64,000 bases of DNA from Ruminococcus_G sp964621905. GTDB taxonomy: Bacteria; Bacillota; Clostridia; Lachnospirales; Lachnospiraceae. A program made the translations under genes and the position numbers. The notes under the pieces were generated by a model. The model saw only the letters and a program-made list of their open reading frames with translations, was not told the origin of the DNA and searched no databases. The DNA is taken from the NCBI GenBank assembly GCA_964621905.1, contig CAZUNG010000004.1, forward strand, positions 124,001-188,000, read 5' to 3'. Below, one piece after another: positions 42,476 through 51,240 of the stretch (position 1 is the stretch's first letter; each line of letters starts with the position of its first letter).

Positions 42476-43774
42476 CTACGCCTGCTGTCCGAGCAGATAA
42501 TCGATAAACTGCTGAGCAGTTCTCCCCGAGAGTCCTCCGTGACTGAGTTCCCATTTATTTGCTTCCAGCAAAAGTTCGTCCTCAGGCATACTGACATGAT
42601 ACCGCTCAGCCAGTGTTTTTACGATATTCTGGAATTCCTTCTTATCCGGTGCGCTAAAGAAGATCGATACGCCGAATCTTGATACCAGAGACAGCTTTTC
42701 CTGTACGGTATCGGATGAATGCAGATCATCCCGGCGCTCTTCCTTGTCGCTGAATTTTTCGCGGACAAGATGACGTCTGTTTGACGTCGCGTAGATCAGG
42801 ATATTGTCGGGCTTCTTTTCCAGACCGCCCTCGATCACAGCCTTCAGATATTTATACTCAATTTCAAAGTCTTCAAAGGATAAATCATCCATATAAATGA
42901 TAAATTTATAATTTCGGTTCTTGATCTGTGCGATCACAGCGTTCAGGTCCTGGAACTGGTGCTTATAAACCTCGATAATCCTCAGCCCCTGGTCATAATA
43001 CTGGTTCAGAATTCCTTTTATGCTGGATGATTTTCCGGTTCCCGCATCACCAAACAGCAGACAGTTGTTGGCTTTTTTCCCTTTCACGAAGGCTTCCGTA
43101 TTATCAATCAGCTTCTTTTTCGCGATCTCATATCCGACGAGGTCAGACAACTGCACATGTGCAATGTTGGTGATCGGTACAATCTCCACCTCATCTTTCA
43201 CGTGGTCGATCCGAAAAGCTTTGTGAAGCCCGAGTTTTCCAACGCCAAAATCCTGATAGAAACTGACCATATCATCCATAAACTCTTCCACGTCTTCACA
43301 GACTTCCAGCCGCTGACTCAATGTGCAGATGCGGTCGCGGACCCGTTTGTTGAACAGCTTCCTGTTTTCATCAGCTCCTGTGTTTTGATAATTGCAGATG
43401 ACGGCGCTGTCATTTGACTGAAACACTTCATCAAACACCGTCAGGTCAAAATCATACAATTCTTTAAAACGTACAAAATCATGTTTGGCCATCTGATTGA
43501 CGCTGCCTTCCACACGTCCCACAATCTCACATGCAGTACTGAACGCATTTTCTTTATTTACAAGCAGGTATGTCAGGTAATCATGCCAGAGATTCCCCGA
43601 AAAACCGTATGCCCCTGCCATCTCCACAAGCCCGTTTAAGCATTGATAATACAGGAAACGAAAATTTTCCGTCTTATCTTTATTCTGTATCGCCTGAATA
43701 ATTCTTGTCACACTTTCAAGTATCTCTCCCTGTTCAAAGTCCCGGTATAAGATACACTCCTCGATTCTGGTCAC
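42476..43774 (-). CDS. AAA-type ATPase, DUF815 family
   Basis: 432 aa. Residues about 1-180 form a helical N-terminal domain; the ATPase core has Walker A GDAGTGKSS near 245, Walker B FIIYMDDLSF near 290, and a sensor region YATSNRRHL near 330. The arginine-finger-like DDLHSSD follows. DUF815 proteins are single-copy AAA+ ATPases of unknown role in Clostridia and Proteobacteria. Here it lies between pheA and the ppx gene in one run, 31 bp from the latter. Function not inferred. Confidence 0.85.
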   Translation of the reverse strand: MTRIEECILYRDFEQGEILESVTRIIQAIQNKDKTENFRFLYYQCLNGLVEMAGAYGFSGNLWHDYLTYLLVNKENAFSTACEIVGRVEGSVNQMAKHDFVRFKELYDFDLTVFDEVFQSNDSAVICNYQNTGADENRKLFNKRVRDRICTLSQRLEVCEDVEEFMDDMVSFYQDFGVGKLGLHKAFRIDHVKDEVEIVPITNIAHVQLSDLVGYEIAKKKLIDNTEAFVKGKKANNCLLFGDAGTGKSSSIKGILNQYYDQGLRIIEVYKHQFQDLNAVIAQIKNRNYKFIIYMDDLSFEDFEIEYKYLKAVIEGGLEKKPDNILIYATSNRRHLVREKFSDKEERRDDLHSSDTVQEKLSLVSRFGVSIFFSAPDKKEFQNIVKTLAERYHVSMPEDELLLEANKWELSHGGLSGRTAQQFIDYLLGQQA

Positions 43775-43794
43775 GTTATCTCCTTCTTTCTCTT

Positions 43795-44928
43795 TTATCG
43801 ATAATTTCCAAACACCCGCAGCGCACTCGCTTCCTGCTCAATCCCCCGCAGCGCATTCTTTACGGCGCTGTCATTCAGATTGCCCTCAAAATCCACAAAG
43901 AAACGGTATTCCCAGTTCTTCATGGGGAGCGGCCGTGATTCTATCTTGGTCATATTAAGATCATTATAGATGAAATGTGCCAGAATATTATAAAGCGTAC
44001 CACTCTCATGCGGCAGTTCAAAACAGATACTGATCTTATCGGCATCAGACGTATAGATTTTCTTTCCGGATACGATGATGAACCGTGTTGAGTTCGTATC
44101 ACTGTAGAAAACCTTATCATTCAGGATCTCAAGCCCGAAGTATTCCGCCGCCTGCCGGCTCGCGATGGCAGCCTGGCTGATATCCGCATCTTCCCTGACT
44201 TTTTTCGCCGCAACCGCTGTATTGAGAAGCTCTGCCTCCCTCCATCCCGGATGTTCATCCAGATATTTTCTGCACTGTCTAAGCGCCTGAGGGTGAGAAT
44301 ACACCGTGCGGATATCCGCGATGCTGCTCCCCGGCACTCCCATGAGCACATGTTCTGCACGAATGATCTGCTGCGCAACGATGTTGTGCTGATACTCTAC
44401 CAGCAGATCATAGATATCCGTCACGATCCCCGCAGTTGAATTTTCAATCGGCAATACGGCATAATCTGCTTTTCCTTCAGCGATGGCATCCATCGCATCC
44501 CGCCATGTCTCCACATGAAAGCTGTCTACAGAATCTCCAAAATACGTTTGTGTTGCAGCAAAACTGTAGGCGCCTTCTACCCCCTGAAAGACAACCTTCG
44601 CCTGTTCCACCGGAAGCTTCCAGACCTCGCGGAAATCGCTTTTCACCTCCACACCATGTTCTGTCAGCAGCTGATACTGCCGTTTCCTGCTGATGGACAT
44701 AATCTGCTGAAACAGTTCCTGCACACCTTTGGCATTAAATGGATCCGAAGCCTTTTCTTTCAGAACCTTCAGTTTCTGAAGTTCCCGCTCTTTATCAAAA
44801 ACCTGCTTGCCGGTCACAATCTTAAACTGGGCTACTTCTCCCGTTAAATGCATTCTCTGTTCAAACAGCTTGAGAATCTCATCATCTATTTCATCAATCT
44901 GTTCCCGTATCTCCTGTAAATTTATCAT
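43795..44928 (-). CDS. pheA: Chorismate mutase/prephenate dehydratase (P-protein)
   Basis: 377 aa from the ATG at 44926-44928 (GGGAG upstream; overlaps folC by 4 bp). Residues 1-85 are an AroQ chorismate mutase (REQIDEIDDEILKLFEQRM), 100-280 the prephenate dehydratase (GVEGAYSFAA, LPIENSTAG, NSTRFIIV), and the C-terminus an ACT domain (ISICFELPHESGTLYN, ESRP) for phenylalanine feedback. It makes phenylpyruvate for phenylalanine synthesis. Confidence 0.95.
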   Translation of the reverse strand: MINLQEIREQIDEIDDEILKLFEQRMHLTGEVAQFKIVTGKQVFDKERELQKLKVLKEKASDPFNAKGVQELFQQIMSISRKRQYQLLTEHGVEVKSDFREVWKLPVEQAKVVFQGVEGAYSFAATQTYFGDSVDSFHVETWRDAMDAIAEGKADYAVLPIENSTAGIVTDIYDLLVEYQHNIVAQQIIRAEHVLMGVPGSSIADIRTVYSHPQALRQCRKYLDEHPGWREAELLNTAVAAKKVREDADISQAAIASRQAAEYFGLEILNDKVFYSDTNSTRFIIVSGKKIYTSDADKISICFELPHESGTLYNILAHFIYNDLNMTKIESRPLPMKNWEYRFFVDFEGNLNDSAVKNALRGIEQEASALRVFGNYR

Positions 44929-46235
44929 CTGGTATCTCCCTTTTTCGTATCTCCTGTTCTCTCCCGCACCAGGCTTGTCACTTCCCCCACAAATGAAAGC
45001 GACCCAAACGAGAGAATCACATCCTCGGAATTTGCCGCAACAAAACTCCTGCCAACCGCCTCCTTCAGTGAAGTGCACGCTGTCACTTTCGGATTAAATT
45101 CACGGATGACTTTTGCAAATTCTTCTGCCGGCAGCGCCCGCGCCGGATCCGGAGGCGTGACCGTGAAAATGCAGTCTGCCATCCCGGCCATTATTTCGGC
45201 TATCTGATGGTAATCCTTATCCCGAAATATTCCCATGATAAAAATCAGGCGTTTGTGCGGAAAATATGTCTGAATCGACTGCCGAAGTTTGCGCGCGGCA
45301 TCCGGATTATGCGCCCCGTCTACGATAACATATGGATTTTGGGACAGCACCGTAAATCTTCCTTCCCAGCGTGTCTTTAAAAATCCTTCTTCTATTTCCG
45401 CGTTTGTGACAGTAAATCCCAGCTGACGAAGTGCCTGAATACATTCAAGTGCAAGCACCGCATTTTCAATCTGAGGACTTCCCGCAAGTGAAATCGTAAT
45501 CTCGCTCCCATGGTAACGGAAGGTCTGATGCTCCACCGTCACATCCCGGACAACAGCCTCCCCGGGCTTTGCTGTAATAAACGGATTCCCTTTTTCCATA
45601 CAGATTGCCCAGATGGCATCCTCCACCTCAGACTCCTGCTTCCCCATTACCACGATCGCTCCCGGCTTGATAATGCCGGCTTTATTCATCGCGATCTCCA
45701 GCAGATTATTCCCCAGTATGCCGAGGTGATCCAGGCTGATAGAAGTAAGAACCGCCATTTTTGTCGTCCGGATCACATTCGTTGCATCTGTCGCGCCCCC
45801 CATGCCGCATTCCAGCACCACAATATCACATTGTTTATCCCTGAAATACAAAAAAGAAAGAACAGTCTCAATCTCAAACGGCGTGGGATGCATCAGTCCC
45901 TCCGCTGTCATCTGCTGCATAACGGGTATCAGCTGTTCCATATAAGCAGTAAAATCCTCTTTACTGATATACGTCTCATTCATCTGAATCCGCTCTCTGT
46001 AAGAATAGATGGTTGGTGAAACATATCGCCCCACCCGGTATCCGGCACACTGCAGTACCGTTGCAATGTACGCCGCTACAGAGCCCTTGCCGTTTGTCCC
46101 GGCGATGTGGATAAATTCCAGATCATCCTCGGGATGTCCCAGTCTTTCCAGTAAATTTTCCATGTTAGAAAGGCCCATATCCCCGGCATATTTCCATGCG
46201 TCGTCTATGTAAGCCCTTGCCTCTTTATAATCCAT
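44925..46235 (-). CDS. folC: Bifunctional folylpolyglutamate/dihydrofolate synthase
   Basis: 436 aa Mur-ligase-type enzyme that adds glutamate to folates. ATP loop AGTNGKGSVAAY (near residue 45), the SPTIYSYRERIQ loop, DHLGILGNN and the C-terminal DGAHNPDAARKL are all present. AAGGAG precedes the ATG. First gene of the folC-pheA-DUF815-ppx-ppk1 run, divergent from pyrB. Whether it also makes dihydrofolate cannot be told from sequence. Confidence 0.95.
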   Translation of the reverse strand: MDYKEARAYIDDAWKYAGDMGLSNMENLLERLGHPEDDLEFIHIAGTNGKGSVAAYIATVLQCAGYRVGRYVSPTIYSYRERIQMNETYISKEDFTAYMEQLIPVMQQMTAEGLMHPTPFEIETVLSFLYFRDKQCDIVVLECGMGGATDATNVIRTTKMAVLTSISLDHLGILGNNLLEIAMNKAGIIKPGAIVVMGKQESEVEDAIWAICMEKGNPFITAKPGEAVVRDVTVEHQTFRYHGSEITISLAGSPQIENAVLALECIQALRQLGFTVTNAEIEEGFLKTRWEGRFTVLSQNPYVIVDGAHNPDAARKLRQSIQTYFPHKRLIFIMGIFRDKDYHQIAEIMAGMADCIFTVTPPDPARALPAEEFAKVIREFNPKVTACTSLKEAVGRSFVAANSEDVILSFGSLSFVGEVTSLVRERTGDTKKGDTR

Positions 46236-46302
46236 AATCCACTCCTTATCAGTTAAAAATAATTATATTACAACAGCTGAAGGATTACAAGGAAGTTTGC
46301 GC

Positions 46303-46331
46303 TTGAAATCGACAGTGTTTTATTATATGAT
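46303..46331 (+). promoter_or_regulatory. Promoter for pyrBI
   Basis: TTGAAA, 17 bp, TATGAT on the plus strand, with the ATG 48 bp after the -10 box and GGAGG between. The leader is too short for a PyrR-type attenuator and I see no anti-terminator hairpin. Confidence 0.65.
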
Positions 46332-46379
46332 GGGATGCAGAGGATTGTGGGAAAACATTATCCATAGAAGGAGGCATTT

Positions 46380-47300
46380 ATGAGACATTTAATGAGTCCG
46401 CTGGATTTTTCCGTGGAAGAATTGGATCGTCTGCTCGATCTTGCAAATGACATTGAAAAAAATCCGGAAAAATATGAACACATCTGTGATGGGAAACGCA
46501 TTGCTACACTATTTTATGAACCCAGTACACGCACACGTCTGAGTTTTGAAGCGGCCATGATGAATCTTGGCGGCAAGGTACTTGGTTTCTCCAGTGCCAG
46601 TTCCAGTTCTGCTACGAAAGGGGAAAGCGTTTCAGATACCATCCGCATGGTATCCTGTTATGCTGATATCTGCGCCATGCGCCACCCCAAAGAAGGAGCA
46701 CCTCTCGTGGCATCTATGGTATCTTCCATTCCGGTCATCAATGCAGGTGACGGCGGTCATCAGCACCCGACCCAGACACTCACCGATCTTTTAACCATCC
46801 GCTCCTTAAAAGGACGCCTTGATAATCTGACCATCGGCCTTTGCGGCGACCTGAAATTCGGACGTACTGTCCATTCTTTGATCGAAGCCCTTGTACGCTA
46901 TACCGGAGTAAAATTTGTTTTGATCTCACCGGAAGAGCTTCGTGTTCCCGATTATATCCGAGAAGACGTGCTGGAACGCAACCAGAAAGAATATAAAGAA
47001 GTCATCCGTCTGGAAGATGCACTTCCGGAACTTGATCTTCTGTACATGACCCGTGTCCAGAGAGAACGATTCTTTAACGAAGAAGATTACGTTCGTATGA
47101 AGGACTTCTATATCCTTGACAAAGCCAAGATGGCTCTGGCACCCGAAGATATGCTGGTGCTCCATCCGCTTCCTCGTGTCAATGAGATTTCCACTGAAGT
47201 TGACAGTGATCCGAGAGCGGCCTACTTCCGTCAGGTGCAGTACGGAGTTTATGTCAGAATGGCACTGATTCTTACATTATTGGAGGTGAAACCATGTTAA
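46380..47300 (+). CDS. pyrB: Aspartate carbamoyltransferase, catalytic subunit
   Basis: 306 aa. Catalyses carbamoyl phosphate plus aspartate in pyrimidine synthesis. The carbamoyl-phosphate site is FYEPSTRTRLSFE near residue 46 and the HPTQTLTDL motif binds aspartate near 133; HPLPRVNEIS near 262 is also conserved. It overlaps pyrI by 7 bp, and the presence of pyrI predicts an allosteric holoenzyme of the E. coli type. Confidence 0.97.
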   Translation: MRHLMSPLDFSVEELDRLLDLANDIEKNPEKYEHICDGKRIATLFYEPSTRTRLSFEAAMMNLGGKVLGFSSASSSSATKGESVSDTIRMVSCYADICAMRHPKEGAPLVASMVSSIPVINAGDGGHQHPTQTLTDLLTIRSLKGRLDNLTIGLCGDLKFGRTVHSLIEALVRYTGVKFVLISPEELRVPDYIREDVLERNQKEYKEVIRLEDALPELDLLYMTRVQRERFFNEEDYVRMKDFYILDKAKMALAPEDMLVLHPLPRVNEISTEVDSDPRAAYFRQVQYGVYVRMALILTLLEVKPC

Positions 47301-47734
47301 ATGTCGGCGCAATCAACGAGGGCTTTGTGCTCGATCACATCAAAGCCGGGAAAAGTATGACGATTTACCATGATCTGCAGCTGGACAAACTGGACTGCTG
47401 CGTTGCGATTATCAAAAATGCCAGAAGCAGCAAAATGGGCAAAAAAGACATCATCAAAGTGGAATGCCCGGTCGATATGCTGGATCTTGATATTCTTGGA
47501 TTCATTGACCACAACATCACCGTCAATATCATCAAAGACGGGAGTATCAGTGAAAAACGGGAACTGTCACTTCCCAAACAGATTAAAGATGTGATCAAAT
47601 GCAGAAATCCACGCTGCATCACATCGATCGAACAGGAACTGAAGCATATTTTCATACTAACCGATCCGGAACGAGAAATCTACCGCTGCAAATACTGTGA
47701 AGAAAAATATGAAGGCGACCGCCGTAAAAAGTGA
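47294..47734 (+). CDS. pyrI: Aspartate carbamoyltransferase, regulatory subunit
   Basis: 146 aa. The N-terminal allosteric domain reads GFVLDHIKAGKS (nucleotide-binding), and the C-terminal zinc domain has four Cys in CRNPRC and CKYCEEK. It binds CTP and ATP and sets the activity of PyrB. Its start lies inside the end of pyrB (ATGTTAA), so the two subunits are translationally coupled. Confidence 0.97.
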   Translation: MLNVGAINEGFVLDHIKAGKSMTIYHDLQLDKLDCCVAIIKNARSSKMGKKDIIKVECPVDMLDLDILGFIDHNITVNIIKDGSISEKRELSLPKQIKDVIKCRNPRCITSIEQELKHIFILTDPEREIYRCKYCEEKYEGDRRKK

Positions 47735-47740
47735 CGATAA

Positions 47741-47786
47741 AAGAACAGCTGTACAGATGAACGCTCTCATCAGTACAGCTGTTCTT
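47741..47786. terminator. Terminator between convergent pyrI and thioesterase genes
   Basis: AAGAACAGCTGTAC and its complement form a perfect 14-bp stem with an 18-base loop. The U-tract is weak on both strands. It starts 6 bp after pyrI, and the thioesterase stop codon lies at its right end, so it may end both transcripts. Confidence 0.75.
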
Positions 47787-48210
47787 ATTCATTTTCATTC
47801 AGCATTTTCAAAAAACGTTCATGCCACCTGGGACATCCCTTTTTCAAAAACACCGGCCGGCCCTCCCGATCCAGAAAACAATGTGCCGTCTCCCCGGTGC
47901 ATCGAATCTGCCCGCTTTCTTTTTCTGTTATCGTATAACCAATCCGCATGCGAATCCCGTTATAGGCAATCGGCCGTGTCTCTATGCATACCGTCTCTCC
48001 GAATCTGGTCATATTTTTATACTGGCATTCCACTTCCAGCACCGGAACCATCAGGCCGTCTTCTTCCAGACTGTGGTAAGGAATGCCTGCCTGTTCCATA
48101 AAATCAATCCGGGCCTCTTCAAACCACCGGATATAATTGGAGTGATGGATAATTCCCATCTTGTCTGTCTCATAATACTGTGCTTTATGTTCATACGGTA
48201 CGATCTGCAT
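47785..48210 (-). CDS. Acyl-CoA thioesterase (4-hydroxybenzoyl-CoA thioesterase family)
   Basis: 141 aa hot-dog fold. The YbgC-type motif is YYETDKMGIIHHSNYIRWFE, with the catalytic Asp in this stretch (near residue 16), followed by a beta-sheet domain (TRPIAYNGIRMRIGYTI). It hydrolyses short- or medium-chain acyl-CoA or related thioesters. The ATG overlaps the end of maf by 20 bp, suggesting coupled translation with it. Substrate is not predictable. Confidence 0.9.
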   Translation of the reverse strand: MQIVPYEHKAQYYETDKMGIIHHSNYIRWFEEARIDFMEQAGIPYHSLEEDGLMVPVLEVECQYKNMTRFGETVCIETRPIAYNGIRMRIGYTITEKESGQIRCTGETAHCFLDREGRPVFLKKGCPRWHERFLKMLNENE

Positions 48211-48784
48211 CTATCCAGCCCCTCTGTCTCATTTCCTGATAAATTCTTGCCACAGGAAGACCGACCACATTCTGGTAGTCTCCTTCAATACAGCGGACAA
48301 ACACAGCCGCAAGTCCCTGAATTCCATAAGCTCCCGCTTTATCGAGCGGCTCTTTCGTTCTGACATACCATGCAATCTCATCCTTTGACATTGGATAGAA
48401 GGTAACTTTTGTCTCCTCTGCAAAGGTAACGGCACTCCGGCTGTCATACGGTCCGCACAGCAATGACACTCCTGTAAAAACGCTGTGGGTCCTGCCCTGC
48501 AGCATCGTAAGCATCGAAACGGCATCCTGTGAATCTGTCGGTTTCCCGAGAATATGCCCTTCATGGACAACAATCGTATCGGCACCGATAATCAGTACAT
48601 CACCGGTTTCCTTTTCTCCGATTTCCTTTGCCTTCTGAAGTGAAAGCTCCTTTACAGCCTCTGCCGGATCTTCTGTATGAATCCGCTCCTCACCACATGC
48701 CGGAACAATTGCAAATGTCATGCCCATCTGCTCCAGCAGTTCTTTTCTTCTGGGCGATTTTGACGCTAATATGATCTGTCTCAT
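48191..48784 (-). CDS. maf: Maf-like nucleotide pyrophosphatase
   Basis: 197 aa from the ATG at 48782-48784; the longer frame upstream reads through the RNase P RNA and is rejected. The N-terminus LASKSPRRKELL near residues 6-17 is the Maf signature, and GADTIVVHEG near 67 and Lys in GKPTDSQDA are catalytic. Maf proteins hydrolyse non-canonical nucleotides (dTTP, UTP or modified forms) and affect septum formation. It begins about 21 bp after the RNase P RNA. Confidence 0.95.
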   Translation of the reverse strand: MRQIILASKSPRRKELLEQMGMTFAIVPACGEERIHTEDPAEAVKELSLQKAKEIGEKETGDVLIIGADTIVVHEGHILGKPTDSQDAVSMLTMLQGRTHSVFTGVSLLCGPYDSRSAVTFAEETKVTFYPMSKDEIAWYVRTKEPLDKAGAYGIQGLAAVFVRCIEGDYQNVVGLPVARIYQEMRQRGWIDADRTV

Positions 48785-48805
48785 GATCTGTTTTCCCTTT
48801 CGTGT

Positions 48806-49156
48806 GGTAAGCAGAACGATAAGCCGGGTTATGTCGTGAATGATCATCTGTCTAATGCTGCTGTTGCCAGCAGCCTCAAGCGACCCACCTAAAAGCGTGA
48901 CGGGCAGCCACATTGCTTTTTGTTCGGTCTTGCTTCGGATGGGGTTTACATGTGCCCTGTCTGTTACCAGACAGGCGGTAGTCTCTTACACTGCCCTTCC
49001 ACCCTTACCTGCAGCTGCAGGCGGTATATTTCTGTTGCACTGGCCTTGGAGTCACCTCCACCGGACGTTATCCGGCATCCTGCCCTCTGAAGCCCGGACT
49101 TTCCTCACCTGACACCTTTCGGTATTTGTCAGCCGCGATCATTTATTCTACTTACC
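48806..49156 (-). ncRNA. rnpB: RNase P RNA
   Basis: About 350 nt on the minus strand. The 5' end begins GGTAAGTAGAA and pairs with TTCTGCTTACC at the 3' end (helix P1). The universal segments GAGGAAAGTCCGGGCT (P4 5' strand) and ACATAACCCGGCTTATC (P4 3' strand) are present, as are AAGGGTG and GTAAACCCCATC-type class A elements. It matures tRNA 5' ends. A promoter lies 12 bp upstream of the estimated 5' end. Confidence 0.94.
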
Positions 49157-49167
49157 AACAACGATTT

Positions 49168-49196
49168 ATTTTAGCACGATTTTTTCATTTTGTCCA
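49168..49196 (-). promoter_or_regulatory. Promoter for rnpB
   Basis: On the minus strand TGGACA, 17 bp, TAAAAT, ending about 11 bp before the RNase P RNA 5' end. The gap back to the DUF4037 stop is otherwise empty. Confidence 0.8.
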
Positions 49197-49227
49197 TTCT
49201 CTCTTATCATACGGTTTAGAAATTGTA

Positions 49228-50151
49228 TCACCGGACAGCAATCGGCATATTTCTGATTCTTTGTTCTTTTATCCGGTCCAGCATCGGCTCACAATGGGCA
49301 TCCAGAAAAGAATCCTTTTCTTCTGACAGTTCTTGTCTTCTCAACTCTGCCGCCACGATCAGGCAGATTCTCTCAATCATACGCGCTGTCTCTTCTCCGC
49401 CCTGCGCCTGCGCCAGCTTTCCAAAAAGATCATAGGCTCTGGAGAGAACCGGCAGTTCTTTGATTCCCCGGTACATCCATTTGTAATAGGGTGCATACGT
49501 CCGGTTCAAAAGATAGATCATTGAAAGACCGGACCTTATGAATTCAGACAGTGCCAGAAGTGCCGCGATTCTGTCTTCCCTCTTCCAGCAGCGCATATAA
49601 TTGTACTGACCCGCCTGCGCCATGGCGGCTGCTCTCACTGTGATCTTTTTGATGCGGATGTCCTCCGGGCACTCATAGAGCAGACGTTTTCGTATCTTTG
49701 TAAAGCTCCCCCCCGGATCTTCAAAAACCGCTCCGTTCACAGCCGTTGCCAGACTGGATTCCGGCACGCGCAGCCAGTCTTCCAATTCCACTGGTCCCCC
49801 CGGGTACCCAGTGTATTTCCCGTACCAGGTCTGGGTGCACAAAACACCCACTCTTCCCTCGCCGTGGCTTGTCACTTTTCTGGCCGGATATCCCGCGAAT
49901 GTTCCCGGCAGACAGTCGTAGACCCGCTGCACCTCCCGCCCGTATCTCAAATAATCAGCGCCGTCCAGCCAGATGCAAAAAGACGGTCCAAAGTCATGAT
50001 CTTCGGAATACAGATCATCAAATCCAAAGCACTCGGAGCCTTCGCCTGCCAGCCCGATGGTCATCCGGTCAAACAGTTTCGGAAACCGCTGCTTCAGCAA
50101 TTCTCTTCCACATGTTTCATAATAGGCCCTGGACAATTCCAAACCATTCAT
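49228..50151 (-). CDS. DUF4037 protein, nucleotidyltransferase-like
   Basis: 307 aa. The N-terminus shows a nucleotidyltransferase-like GEGSECFGFDDLYSEDHDFG pattern (residues 36-55: Gly-Ser and Asp positions), followed by the DUF4037 region with helices in AALLALSEFIRSGLS. Function is uncharacterised. It overlaps the TPR gene by 4 bp (ATGA), and the divergent gene encodes DUF4125; these three occur together in Lachnospiraceae. A shared task such as nucleotide-based modification is an inference only. Confidence 0.85.
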   Translation of the reverse strand: MNGLELSRAYYETCGRELLKQRFPKLFDRMTIGLAGEGSECFGFDDLYSEDHDFGPSFCIWLDGADYLRYGREVQRVYDCLPGTFAGYPARKVTSHGEGRVGVLCTQTWYGKYTGYPGGPVELEDWLRVPESSLATAVNGAVFEDPGGSFTKIRKRLLYECPEDIRIKKITVRAAAMAQAGQYNYMRCWKREDRIAALLALSEFIRSGLSMIYLLNRTYAPYYKWMYRGIKELPVLSRAYDLFGKLAQAQGGEETARMIERICLIVAAELRRQELSEEKDSFLDAHCEPMLDRIKEQRIRNMPIAVR

Positions 50152-51008
50152 ATCACCGGCTCCTTTCCCAGCTTCACGCGGACACGGGAAAGATTCCGGC
50201 AGGCTGTTTCGTATTCTTTATTTTTCCCAAAGAAACGCTCCGTGTATTTTGCCGCTTTTTCATAGGCGTCCGCTGCTTTCTCATACTGACCGGATTCATA
50301 GTGAAAAGTTCCCAGCATATTCAGTGCAGCCGCGTAATGTACATTTTTCTCATCGTCCAGTCCCTCAAAGATCTGCAGTGCTCTCCCAATACACATCTGC
50401 GCTTTCCATGTCTTTCCCATACGATGATACAGGATTCCCAGATTTGTTTCCGTCACCGCCAGTTCATGGCCGTGCTCAGGCATATTCTCAATCAGCGGCA
50501 GCGCCGTCTCCAGATGTATGACTGCCAGATCCAGCCGGCCTGTTTCCTGATAAACCAGTGATAAATTGTTATGCACACTCGCATAAGCATAAGACTGCAG
50601 ATCCCCCAGCATCTCATGGATGTTTAATGCCTCCTGAAAAAGGGAAACAGCCTGTTCAAACGCTCCCATCAAGCGGCAGGTTCCTGCCATATTATTGACA
50701 GACGCAGCATATTCCGCGGTGTTCCGGCCCTTTAGTTCAAGGATAAGCTCCTGAGACTTTTGAAAAGCCACAAGCGACTCCTGATAACGGCTGGTTCCCC
50801 GGTAAAAGGAGCCCATCTCATTATAAACCATACAGCACAGAACCGGATTCTTCTGTTCTCCCTCCAGCTGCCCGGCACATCCCACAAGAAACTGCTCGAT
50901 CTGTTTCATATCATGTGTCCGGTACTGCGTACCCAGCTGATGATAGAACTCCTTTGCATCCCATTCTGATATCCTTCTTATTTGTTTTTCCGGCATTTGT
51001 TCTTTCAT
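50148..51008 (-). CDS. Tetratricopeptide-repeat protein
   Basis: 286 aa, cytosolic, built of about six TPR units: MGSFYRGTSRYQESLVAFQK, then AGTCRLMGAFEQAVSLFQEA, YQETGRLDLAVIHLETA, LYHRMGKTWKAQMCIGRA and FHYESGQYEKAADAYEKA, each with the Gly/Ala/Ala TPR pattern. It would be a scaffold or peptide-binding partner for the coupled DUF4037 protein. The start at 51006-51008 has AGAGG only 2 bp away, and the Met at codon 5 is an alternative. Confidence 0.88.
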   Translation of the reverse strand: MKEQMPEKQIRRISEWDAKEFYHQLGTQYRTHDMKQIEQFLVGCAGQLEGEQKNPVLCCMVYNEMGSFYRGTSRYQESLVAFQKSQELILELKGRNTAEYAASVNNMAGTCRLMGAFEQAVSLFQEALNIHEMLGDLQSYAYASVHNNLSLVYQETGRLDLAVIHLETALPLIENMPEHGHELAVTETNLGILYHRMGKTWKAQMCIGRALQIFEGLDDEKNVHYAAALNMLGTFHYESGQYEKAADAYEKAAKYTERFFGKNKEYETACRNLSRVRVKLGKEPVI

Positions 51009-51127
51009 AACCTCTTTTTCTGCTGTAATCCAAAGGCAGTTTTCCTATTGTGTAATTTCTATATTTAATCATTTCTCTCCATCGCTTCTGATATTCCCTG
51101 ATTTCCCATTAAATTCAAGCGACAGCA

Positions 51128-51156
51128 TTGCAATAACATAAATAATATTGTATAAT
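51128..51156 (+). promoter_or_regulatory. Promoter for the DUF4125 gene
   Basis: TTGCAA, 17 bp, TATAAT on the plus strand. The ATG is 84 bp after the -10 box with AGGAGG just before it. The 232-bp gap must also hold the divergent promoter of the TPR gene, which is not obvious. Confidence 0.85.
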
Positions 51157-51240
51157 AAAATCGCATTATAGGCAACTTTTATTTTCCTATTGGACATCGT
51201 ACTGTAGATTGCGTTTTTATGACTTTTTTCAGGAGGCGCC

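Noticed and set aside
42445..42597. N-terminal extension of the ppx gene
   Set aside because: It overlaps the DUF815 coding region and lacks a ribosome binding site; the GGAGG-ATG at 42444 fits the actin-like fold.
46332..46379. PyrR-type attenuator before pyrB
   Set aside because: The leader is under 50 nt and no anti-terminator pair was found.
48785..48913. N-terminal extension of maf
   Set aside because: It reads through the RNase P RNA; Maf begins at the ATG at 48784.
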